From Anas platyrhynchos (Eukaryota; Chordata; Aves; Anseriformes; Anatidae), in contig NC_092588.1 in the NCBI RefSeq assembly GCF_047663525.1, positions 106,287,001 to 106,351,000 on the forward strand: a stretch of DNA of 64,000 bases. The letters are read 5' to 3'. The notes below the pieces were generated by a model. That model worked only from the letters and a program-made list of their open reading frames with translations. It did not search any database and was not told the DNA's origin. The position numbers were made by a program, and so were the translations under genes. Below are positions 11,636 through 21,700 of the stretch, piece after piece; the first letter of the stretch is position 1, and each line of letters begins with the position of its first letter.

Positions 11636-11850
11636 GCAGAACACACCCGGACGTGCTGCGTAATCCTGAAATCACCAAGATATAAAAAGGGACCCTGGGG
11701 GGGGTGAGGTGCGCACCGTTGGCGGAGCCGAGACTCCCCGGCCGCCCAGCGCTGTTTTGCTTGCTGTTGCTTACTCAATAAATTCCTTTCTATTATTAAT
11801 GCAATGCTCTCTGAAAATTACTTAAGGGGGCAACTTACAACAAGTACCAC
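11636..11850 (+). mobile_element. Older LTR, downstream half
   Basis: Contains TATAAAAAGG (11681-11690), a GC-rich probable R region and AATAAA (11777-11782) in plus orientation, the order U3-R-U5. It probably continues 3529-3801. It ends somewhere near CTTACAACA (about 11843). The element lies a few hundred bases upstream of the NUP153 CpG region, so its promoter could read towards exon 1. Confidence 0.55.
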
Positions 11851-12116
11851 ATTCCCTCCTTCTAAACAATGTAACTCTGCACAAACAACATTTCTATTCC
11901 CACACTGGTTATCGGTGGGGGGCTTTTTTGACGAGCACTGTGGGGTTGTGGCGCTGTCCCACCCCCGGCGCGGTGCTGCTGCACCCCAGCCTTCGGCACC
12001 ACGGGGCGGGGAGGCTCCGCGGCCGTCTTTTAGCCCCGTTCTCGTGCTGTCCGGGCCGGCTTTTCTTATGGCGGCCGCTCCCCGAGGCCGCCATCCCTGA
12101 GGTGAGGCAGCCCCGC

Positions 12117-12169
12117 TCCCCGTCCCCGTCCCCGTCCCCGTCCCCGTCCCCGTCCCCGTCCCCGTCCCC
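12117..12169. repeat. Hexanucleotide array (CCCCGT)n
   Basis: About nine copies of CCCCGT in perfect phase, on the promoter side of NUP153 exon 1. The complementary strand is G-rich (ACGGGG). Confidence 0.95.
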
Positions 12170-12237
12170 TCACTTCGCGCTTTCCCGCGCGGCCCCGCCT
12201 CCTCCTCCCCTCCCTCCCCTCCCTCCCCTCTCGCGAG

Positions 12238-12270
12238 GCCGGGGCCGGGGCCGGGGCCGGGGCCGGGGCC
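12238..12270. repeat. Hexanucleotide array (GGGGCC)n
   Basis: About five copies of GGGGCC. The unit is the same as the one expanded in human C9orf72; the copy number here is short. Capable of G-quadruplex formation. Confidence 0.95.
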
Positions 12271-12441
12271 GTCGCGGGCGGGTGAGGCGCGGCGCGCACC
12301 GCGCTGACGGGAGCCGCCATCGCCTGCCCCAATTGGCCGCGTGAGGCGAGCGGCGGAGCGGGGAGGGCGAGGGACGGGACGGGACCGGGACCGGGACCGG
12401 GCGGGGGGCGTGTGACGGCACAGAGCGAGGGGCGCGGCGGC

Positions 12442-12548
12442 ATGGCCTCGGGCGGCCCAACGGCCGGCGGCGGAACGGCCGCGGAGGGCTCGGCCGGCGG
12501 CGGGTGCGGCGGAGGCGGCGGCGGTGGCGGTGCGGCCGCGCCGGAGCG

Positions 12549-12583
<35 letters not shown>

Positions 12584-12710
12584 GCTTGGAGGAGGAGGAG
12601 GAGGAGGAGGAGGAGGAGGAGGAGGAGAAGTTGCTGCGGCTGGCAGCAAGATGAAGAGGCGGCGCCACCGTTGGGGCGCCGCGAGGGCCCCCTACCCCCG
12701 GTTTAGGCAG
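12442..12710 (+). CDS. NUP153: NUP153 exon 1 (frame interrupted by repeats)
   Basis: The ATG at 12442 opens MASGGPTAGGG, which resembles the known start of vertebrate NUP153 (MASG then glycine-rich). The end of the exon encodes KMKRRRHRW and then YPRFRQ before a GTGAGG donor at 12711, matching the basic end of the mammalian first exon. These two halves are in different frames: the MASGG frame stops at 12654, while the KMKRRR frame is open only from about 12504. Between them lie GGAGCC repeats (12549-12582) and a GGA array (12587-12627), so a repeat indel or an assembly error is the likely cause. The exon ends in phase 0, matching exon 2. Otherwise translation would have to start at 12504 or 12651. 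Confidence 0.75.
12549..12627. repeat. GGAGCC and GGA arrays inside exon 1
   Basis: A short GGAGCC array is followed by a run of GGA triplets. In the MASGG frame they encode Pro-Glu and poly-Glu; in the KMKRRR frame they encode Gly-Ala and poly-Gly. They separate the two halves of NUP153 exon 1 that are out of frame. Confidence 0.9.
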
Positions 12711-12784
12711 GTGAGGAGCGGCCCCCACGCAGCGGGCCCTGCCCCACAGCGCCTCGGTTGCCCGTGTACTTATCGCTCAGCCCC

Positions 12785-13650
12785 TTCCTGACCCCCTCAC
12801 CCGCCCCTTTATCCCTTTAATTGCCCTGTACCCACCTCCTTATCCCCTTAATTACCCCCTCAACTGTCCAGTTACCCCCCCAGTTACCCCCCCAACCCTT
12901 TACTAACCCCCCTTAGTTACGCCTTCAGCCCCTTCCTGACCCCCTCAACTTCCTCTTTATTCCCTTAATCACCCCCTACCCACCTCCTTATCCCCTTAGC
13001 TACTCCCTCAACTGCCTAGTTACCCCCTCAGTTATCCCCTCGGCCCCTTACTGATCCCCTTAATCACCCCCTGCCTACCTCCTTAGCGCCTTACTTTCCC
13101 CCTTTATTTCCTTAATCACTCTTTAGCCACCCCTGTACCCCCCTAGCTACCCCCTCAGCCACTTAGTTACTGCCCTTAGTTACCCCCCCTAGTTACCCCC
13201 TCAACTGTCCAGTTACCCCCCTAGTTACCCCCTCAACCCCTTAATAACTCCCTTTAGTTACCCCTTCAGCCCCTTACCGACCCCCACAACTTCCTCTTCA
13301 TTCCCTTAATCACCCCCTACCCACCTCCTTATCCCCTTAGTTACTCCTTCAACTGCCTAGTTACCCCCTCAGTTATCCCCTCGGCCCCTTACAGATCCCC
13401 TTAATCACCCCCTAGCCACCTCCTTACCCCCTTAGTTACCCCTTCAGCGCCTTACTTTCCCCCTTTATTCCCTTAATCACGCTCCAGCCACCCCCGTACC
13501 CCCCTAGTTACCCCCTCAACCACTTAGTTACTGCCCTCAGTTACCCCCCCCAGCAACCCCCCGCAACTGCCTAGTTACCCCCCTAGTTACCCCCTCGGCC
13601 CCTCACTATCCCCCTTATCGCTTTACCCAGCCTTTTACCCCCCTCCTCAC
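12785..13650. repeat. C-rich minisatellite in NUP153 intron 1
   Basis: About 860 bp of irregular repeats built from TTAGTTACCCCC, CCTTAATCACCCCC, CCCCTCAGTTAC and close variants, with units of roughly 15-25 bp. Almost no long purine runs on this strand; the other strand is a succession of G-runs. It starts 75 bp after exon 1. Its last 235 bp are copied at 18489-18722. Confidence 0.9.
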
Positions 13651-14973
13651 CCTCCCTTTCATCCCCAGCCCACTGCCCTCAGGACCTCCAGGGCTTTCCC
13701 CACTCCCTGCACCCCGCCTCGCCCCCTCGTAAATTCTCTGCACGTTACCTGCCAGGCTTTACTTCTCCTTCGTGCGGGAGGGTCCGGTAGGTTGACGGTG
13801 AATGCAAATTCTGTAAATTCAGGGTGTGAAAATCCCCGTGCTGGAGGGGGGACACGCTGAGATCCCTGCCAGCAGCTCATTGCGAAGAAATGTCAGGCGC
13901 CCAGAGAGGTGCTCTGCAGACGCCCTCTGCACGTGTTCGTTCAGCCAAAACCTCTCCGCTATGAAATCAGCAACGTAACTGAGTATCATATGCAAAGCCG
14001 AGGGAGCACTATGCGTGGATAGCTGCTCAGTTAGGTTTTTATCACTCGCAGAAGTGCCAAGTCCCTTACACCGTATATTGACAATCAGTCTAGTCCATCT
14101 AAAGCTGGCCTGGAAGGGCAATAAAACATTCCCCACGCTTACAGAGCAAACATTGAAACCTCGGGCTTCAGCAACACGTTAATGTTGAAAGTGTCGTATC
14201 TCGCGTGTGCCGACGCTGCGTAGGTAACTGATAAACCTTACAGGTGAATTAATAATCAGCGGAGATGGTTTTCCAACTTTGCTATTGCCTGTTATCTCTG
14301 GGTGTTTTCCAGTAGGTTTATTGAAGCAGTGTGCCAGAGCAAAGAGGTGCTTGGGGATATCTGGGGGATTCTGCACAGAGAACGGATGCTGCACATCCAA
14401 CGCAGATCAAATTAACAGCAACTTATCGGGGAAAAAATTGTAATGATTTGATAAATAGGCAAACTGATAGACGCTATACGTGTGCGTTTATTATGTTATT
14501 TATTATAATATTATATTTATTAATATTATTTATTATAGCTGATAACTTTGTAGCCATATGAACCGTGCAAATGCCCGTAACATAACAGGATGAACTTTGG
14601 GTAAATAGCTTGCTTAGAGCATTTGTCAATTGATTTCAGTTTGTTTTCAATGTGATGCCCGCTCTGCAGAAGGCTCTGTGCTTTAATGTGAATTGTCTCT
14701 CTGTGACGCAGTTGGGGAGACACGAAAGCGATGGAGGCGATTTTAACATGAGGTTATACCTCTGATTCTGATCCCTACCGGCTGTTTTTCTCATCCTTCC
14801 CCCTACAACTTTTGTCAATAAGTCAGTTTGTAGAAGTACTGAAATAGATCTGTTTTGTGTGCTTGTGATCAGAATTACAGCCCACCAAACCCTCCGTCTC
14901 TTATCGCTAAGCTCTGAAGGTGCCTGGGCACTAGACAGTGTAGTTAACAGCTTTGAAGTTCCTGGGATATCTA

Positions 14974-15010
<37 letters not shown>

Positions 15011-18000
15011 TGCTTGTTGATAATAAATGACAGAAAACAGAAAAGTATGTCCCTTTTACGGGGCTGGTAAACTCGGCCCCACATGTACACAATTTTTGTC
15101 ATGTTGTTTAAAATAATTACTTTCTTTGGTAGAGAATTTGACAAATTTGATTTAGTGTTCTATCAGTTTGTCCTCAGTGCGGAGTGAAGCAGTGATGCTC
15201 ACTTTAGCCCCAAAGTTTAACTGAACTGCATCCACAATGCTGAATTAGGGAACAAGGTTAAGTAGGTGAGGCGTATTCAGTGCTATAAAATTAAAAATAA
15301 ATAAATTTTAAAAAACCAACACCAACACATAAGTGGTTTTGGGTACTTTGTGTATTCTGTATCTATTCAGCTAAATCTTGAAATAAATTTAACTTGCAGT
15401 GGATGAGAGAGAAGGCTTCGCCTGTGAGACAGCAAGCAGAACAATGTGGAAGGTATGACATTTATTCATTTAAAACTTACTTGAAGGAAGAAAGAAATCT
15501 CCTTTTCAGTACAGTCTGCATGCTTGCCTTTTTGGAAAGGTGGTGACAGTTGTCAGTAAAAGGAATGGGAAATGCAAGGAAAACTTTGTATTTTGAGGGA
15601 ACAGCGAAGTCCAGATTGTGTTTGAAGACCAGTGTAACTTTGAGAAAATTGTTGCTTTTATGAAAAGAATGAAGATGAACAATAATAAAATGACTGATAC
15701 ATGACTGATACACCACTTTTTATGCCAAGTTTATCTTCTGAGTAGGATGTGAAGATGGGAAACAAGGCAGGCTATAATGCTGTATCCACGGAAAGGCTCT
15801 GTGCTTTTGGAGGCCTAATTTTTTCCTTCTCTAGGAAATAGGGATCGTTTTGTAGTTTAACTAAATCTTTAGTGTTACAAATTTTGCTGTGACAGCTATT
15901 TCATAGTTTGTATGTCAGTTTATTTATAACAAAACAACTTGTCCCTCTTAATGTTCCCTAGGGGAAAAGCTATTAGTTTTAGCTAGTTAATTGCTGGGAG
16001 TTTGAAAGCTCTGTCCTCATGGAATGATTCTTTCTGAAGTATTCTTTAGAAGGTAAAGTAGGCGAAGTGAGTCACAGTTTTTTTTTCTTTATTTTTTAAG
16101 CAAAAACCTGGAAGAAGATTTATTAGTATTTATTTATTTTTAATGCTCCTTTCATGATGAAGTTAATTGTTTGCTCTGAGTTCACATGAAGACCCTGTGT
16201 TGTTTAGAATCATTTGAGGCCAAATGCTAACTCATCTCTAAAATAAAAAAACTAAATCCAGAAGAATTAACTGAACTTCTTCTTGAGGAGACTGCTTTGT
16301 GTTATACTGCTTTCTTGGTTTAGGATGTTAATTAATGAGTTAGTTGGTTAGGGTTAGGATGAGTTATCCTCCAGATAATATTGATGGCTTTCCCTTCTGG
16401 GCAAATGGTGTTTGGGGTAATAACGCTTGAGTTAGGACCTTTTGCACCCTACCTTTTTAGGGGGTTGCTCTTTTCCAAGAACAGTAGCAGGGAATTTTGC
16501 TGACTCTGCTCATCTGCCAAGCAATTCTTATGTGACCGTGGGCATTCTTTGGCTTGCAGAAAGAACTCAACGTTTTTGTCTTGGCATCTAAAAGTTCGAC
16601 TTCACAACCACCGCCTTTTTAGGGGTGGAAGCGACTGGCTTTAAGGTTCTGGTACAGGTGCAAACAGCTGCTGGGTTTTAATTATGTTTTTTTCAAACTG
16701 TTCTGAATTATCTTTGTTAGCACTCCTTTCTACTTCTCCATGTAGGAAGGAGATCCAGAAAACTCATACTGCTTTTGATTTTGTTGACACAGTCCATTGC
16801 AGTGCCCTACCTTTTGTTTGTAGAGTAGGTAGTGGTGGTAGTGTTTTTTGTGGTGCTGGTCTCTGTTGGGTGCCATGTTCTGGAGCAGGAACACCACAAT
16901 GATCTGCTGGCAAGAGTCCCTTTGGACAGCTGAGTTGGAATATTCAGTAAATCTCTGGCCCACCAATGCTATATATGTGTGTGTGTGTGTATACATATAT
17001 ATATATATAAATTTTTTTGTTAAGCCTGAGTCCAATTGTAGATCAGACTTGCTTGAAGGCTGACAACTGTCTTTGCCCCCTTGAAGCTGACAGGTGTTAA
17101 CAGAAAGAGGAATATGGGCTATTATGGGCAAACGATACTTGTCCGAATAAAGACCTATTCTGATGTAAGACTTTTTTTCAGTGTTCTAATTGATTGACAG
17201 TTTGGATTAGAGAAAAGTCTGAGCATATGCCTTAGGGATCTGTCTTCCTCTATGCAGTCAGAGTGCTAAGCAGGCTGTTGTCAAGTATTTGACAAGTTTA
17301 GACCAGTTCTCCTCCTCAGTCTTCTGGAAGTTTGAGCTGGTGTCTTCCAGTGTGATCTAATGCACTTTTGTACTTCCTGATTGGCTGCAAGATAAGCTTT
17401 GATGTCACAGTTTTTCCAGGCAGACTTAATTTTCTTGCCATAGTGCTTTTATTAGTGCTATTCCCTATTTCACTTCTGGTTTGGGATATTTTTTTCCCTG
17501 TTTCCACTGAGATGAGGAAATCTTTCTGGTTTTGGTCTAGGCTTTTCTAAGTAACAGAAAAATGCCTTTGTGTGCCTTACAAAAGGGATCTCTATTCATG
17601 TCTGAAAAGACTGGAATGTTGGCACACCCAAACACCTCTGCTGTTGCTGCTGATGGCCACATGAAAGCCAGAGCTGCTTCTGAAGCTTATGCTGTATTAC
17701 CTTGCCACACAAGTCTGCGGCCTCTCTGTTCTATCATAGCTGTTGGCAGCGTGGCCCGTGTGTGTATGCATATGAGCACTCTTTCTATATTTTCGTGAGT
17801 TGTTCTTTTATATCCTTGCAAAGATGCATGTTCATCGCAGAATCAGAGAACCAGTCCTGTTTAAAGGAAGCGTTGGAAAATAGCAATCTAAATCAGCTCT
17901 TCTATTTCAGGTCTTCTGGCTTAGTCATTGTTCCCATATGAATGGTGCGCTTATGTATGTCCTTTTCATTGCTGCTGTTAATAAAGATTTTCCGATTTAG

Positions 18001-18173
18001 AACATCAAGTATTTACCAGCATTTAGCAACTTGTGAGACAGCTTTATTTTTTTCTGGTTAGCAGGTTTCAATTCTAGGACTAATAACAGCTATAATGTCT
18101 TGAAAAAAATGGTCTGATTAATTTTTTTTTCTCTTTTTTTTTCCTCCCAACTTCTGTACTGTTGTGTGACCAG
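13651..18173 (+). other. NUP153 intron 1, first part; no gene seen
   Basis: Ordinary intronic sequence with no open frame I can support. It includes a T-run (about 14982-15007) and a TG/TA microsatellite (16971-17010). Confidence 0.6.
16971..17010. repeat. TG/TA microsatellite
   Basis: A short (TG)n run that passes into (TA)n inside intron 1. Confidence 0.95.
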
Positions 18174-18339
18174 CTACAGAAATGTGAGCGGTGTGAAATG
18201 TGAAACTACGAGAAATGTGACCAGCTACAACTTCGGTACTGCCGCATCCAATGGTCTGTCCTCAGGAATGAGTAGTGGAGGCGGCAAAATGAGAAGGGAA
18301 AGAGGATTACACTATTTATCCAGATGTGTACAAGAAAAG
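18174..18339 (+). pseudogene. NUP153: Misplaced later NUP153 exon in intron 1
   Basis: A T-rich tract and CAG precede an open stretch that ends at a perfect AAG|GTAAGT donor. Its second half, SNGLSSGMSSGGGKMRRERG, closely matches the part of mammalian NUP153 that lies after the exon equivalent to 37963-38114, well inside the protein. Here it sits between exons 1 and 2, so it is out of order. It begins in phase 2 and ends in phase 0. The first third contains a duplicated GTGACCAGCTACA word (about 18166 and 18219), so the 5' part looks locally rearranged. I see no other copy at the expected position after exon 9. It could be a moved exon, a duplicate, or a scaffolding error. Confidence 0.75.
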
Positions 18340-18488
18340 GTAAGTGACTCTTAAATTAATTGCTGTGACTGAGATTGCTGAAGTCAGTAGCTAAGTGTGT
18401 CAGTTTTATTGCATCATAGTACATTATAATAATACCTCTTTAGTTTTGCAGGATGTTTTCCTGGGGGTTTCAGAGCAGGCTCAATGGC

Positions 18489-18722
18489 TCTAGCCACCTC
18501 CTTACCCCCTTAGTTACCCCTTCAGCGCCTTACTTTCCCCCTTTATTCCCTTAATCACGCTCCAGCCACCCCCGTACCCCCCTAGTTACCCCCTCAACCA
18601 CTTAGTTACTGCCCTTAGTTACCCCCCCCAGCAACCCCCTGCAACTGCCTAGTTACCCCCCTAGTTACCCCCTCGGCCCCTCACTATCCCCCTTATCGCT
18701 TTACCCAGCCTTTTACCCCCTC
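18489..18722. repeat. Copied block of the intron-1 minisatellite
   Basis: Near-identical to about 13412-13645, in the same orientation, 5 kb away. It starts at the shared word CTAGCCACCTCC and ends at TTTTACCCCC. It lies 150 bp downstream of the misplaced exon, so both may have arrived in one event. Confidence 0.9.
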
Positions 18723-21700
18723 TCTTTTTTTTTTTCCCCCCTAACTGCAGGAGGGATGATCAGCAGGATGCCTAGCTCATGATTGTCAGCTTGCTGAATA
18801 TTATTTAACTGTAGGTCCTGGGGTTTTGGTCGGGTGGGAATTCTCTGATCGTACCCGATGTGAGCTGCAGAGTCAGTCTCCTCCAAAATACAGCAACAGC
18901 TTTAGGAGGCTCTTGCAAGAGGAGGTGCTGCTGCTTTTTAAAAACTATGAGTTAAAGCGTTTGTTCAGAATGTGGTAGACCCTACTTCAGCTTCCTGTTT
19001 TGCCTGGAGCGATCAACCTACATCTTCCACGTCCCAGGCAAGTATCCCAGTCGTCAAGCTGTGTGTTATCTTCAGTTCTCCTGGTTGAGGCCGTGTTACT
19101 ATCCAGAAAAAGAACGCATGATTCACTGAGCCAGAAAGAGGATGGATAAGAAAATGTTGCCCTCCAAGAAAGGAGACGTGCAGGTTCTGGCCTTTGGTTT
19201 CAGAACTTTGTGCTCGTTTAATGTTAGATGTTGCTTACAGCAAGCATCCAAAGCCTCTCATTTCCTGCCCTTTTCTGCCCGTATGCCTGATGACTAAACT
19301 TTAGAGCCCCGCTTCGTTATGGTTTTGTTTGTTTGTTTTTAAATCGAGTGCCTTTTTTTAAACCGGGTGAAATAGGAGGGGTGAACAGACGCTGTCTGGA
19401 AGAGAGCACTCGTGACTTGCAGCTTGTGTAGTGTCCTAGGAGATGGAGATATGGATACAGATTGCCCCACCAGTGAAGGAACTAAGCTGTGGTATTTTCC
19501 CTTCAGGGCTACCATCCTGCCTTATAAAAAGGGCACCATCAGCAGCTGTGTTATTAAACTGACAACAAGTAACAGCGCTGCTAGGTACAGGTAGTATAGG
19601 CTCACCCACCCCGAAGGTTTCTGGGCTGGGAATCCTCAGAAACAAAAAGCTTTCTGCATTTCTGGGTTAGGCAGTCTGGGAGTAGAATTTAGGAGTCCTT
19701 CCTGTGGACAGCTTTCTTAATGGCTCTGTGCTGATTGCACTGACTTGAGATAATGCTGGGCTTGGCGTGCTACCCATTTCCTCAGCCATTTCATGCTGAA
19801 ATATCCATGCTGCTTCTGTATGGTGTAAGGAGCCTGGGCACCTGGGTTAAAATTGCAGCTGTGCCCTGAGAGCCGAGCACGTGAGGGCGAGGGAGCTGCT
19901 GTGTCCAACGCCGGGCTTTCATCTGCAGGATGTGGCCAGAAGTGCTCCGAAGTGCTGGGTTGCCCCAGCCATTTAGGTAGGCGTTACTCGTGTGGATGCA
20001 TGATTGGGATGACTGTTCGCATTGTTCACTTATTAAGCAGCTTCCCTACAGGAGGAGAAGAGGCTAGCTTAACTTTGGGGGTTATTTTTTTTATTTGATT
20101 ATTAATCATTCAAATGAAAATGTCAGAGAAGTTTGACTCTCTCGGGCTTTTAAACTCGTGCAGGCAGATTCAGGCATGAGAAATCAATAATTAGTTCTAC
20201 CTGAAATGTTTCTTCAACCGTTCGTGTTAAGCTTCACATCAGAGCTTTTTCATATTGGCTGTCAGATTTGTAGATTGAAGCTTCTGCTGGCTTTTTTATT
20301 TTTCTTACACGTGCGTATGCCAGTGCACACTCGTAACGTAGATGTGCTCCGCTGGTATACAAGAGAACAATCCAAACATTTTCCTTGAAGAAACCAGCAT
20401 AAGTTGCTACATGCTTTTAATTGGTCTTATGCTCCTGGTGTTACCAGCAAGCCACTCGTTGAATGTCCCGATCAGATAGCACCTCTGTCTGATGGGCGAG
20501 TTTTACAGAGCCATGTGAGACTGCAGAGCAGTTGCAGGATGAGGAATTTAAACTCTATGCAGCAATGCCTAAGTCATTACATTCTCACCTGCTTCTGTCT
20601 TGAAGGTGGGCCAGTTGTAAATGATTGTTTGATTTATGCCTGGGATTTTCTTGGCGTGCAGTGACTGCAGGCAGTGGGCAGAAGGAGTCTTGCAAGCTGC
20701 CGGGTTTATTTTGGGAGGAAATCTTGAAACTCATGCTGAAGAGTTCCTAGAATATCCTATTGAGTAATGTAAATTAGTTCATGTTAACCTGAAGCAGGGA
20801 AATAGTAATTTATAAAACTCTGAAATGTATTAAACAACATCCATAGGGAGCTAGCTATGCAAGTGTGACTTTATGGGTTTAATTCTTATCGACAGAATTA
20901 CATCTTGAAATCTGCTGAGGTGATTGTGTTAATATTTATATGCATCTCCCTGCTCCTTCTGGTGTAGGAGTAAGTTAGCACTTGGAGCTAAGTATTTGTA
21001 GCTGTTAAGAGTTGCTTAAACTGTGTGTAAAGATTCTTTTAAATGAAGGGGCTGGTAACTGACTGCAGAGGTTTTGTCTCTGTCGCAGCAATATCAAATT
21101 GTATTGGCAGAACAGGTGTTGAAAGATACAGCTTGGCTTTTTACTGCCACCCAAAGCAAAAAACGTATCCTGGTGGGGAAGAACTTTCTAAACTGGGATA
21201 CTGACGGTTTTCTCCCATTTAGGCTGGCAGTCCTGTCAGCGGTACCACAAACTGCAGAATGTGACTGCTATACCGTTTTATTCCTATTTTTGTTGCTGTC
21301 GTGACAGTGTTGGGGAAAAACAATAGCAGTGAGCGTTGTCTCAGGACAGAAGATTTTAAAGCGGATGAAATAAATGCCTGTGTGAGCTGGGACACCGCAC
21401 GTTGCCTTCATCTGCTGGCGGCACATCACTTCCTCTGCGTTATTTATTCCTCCAGCCGGTAATTAGCGCTGGTTCTTGCTCCCCTGCTGTGGAGGAGCTG
21501 AGCTGCTGATTCAGAAGACTGCGAGGAGAGAGTGCAACATCTCTTTTTGCTTGCCGAAAAACAGTTTTTTAGTTTTTGTAAATGGCAAGGTTGCCCTCGA
21601 GATCCCAGCTAAGAGACTTTTCTCTGAGCTTGCTATTTCCAGACCACTTTTTAGCAAGTCGTCTCTTTTGTTAATGTGGTACAATTTTGCATTTTACTCT

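Larger units (their letters stand above)
11900..12441 (+). promoter_or_regulatory. CpG-rich NUP153 promoter region
   Basis: GC- and CpG-dense DNA directly upstream of exon 1, with no TATA box, as expected of a housekeeping gene. It holds two hexanucleotide arrays (12117-12169 and 12238-12270). The transcription start is not visible. Long open frames on both strands here are side effects of GC-rich repeats without stops. Confidence 0.65.

Noticed and set aside
12066-12728. Long minus-strand frames over the CpG island and repeats (220 and 159 codons)
   Set aside because: Low-complexity Pro/Ser/Arg chains from GC-rich repeats without stops; no start context or homology.
12785-13650. Interstitial telomere or CRISPR-like array
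   Set aside because: Units are irregular and not TTAGGG/CCCTAA; no fixed repeat with unique spacers. Best called a C-rich minisatellite.
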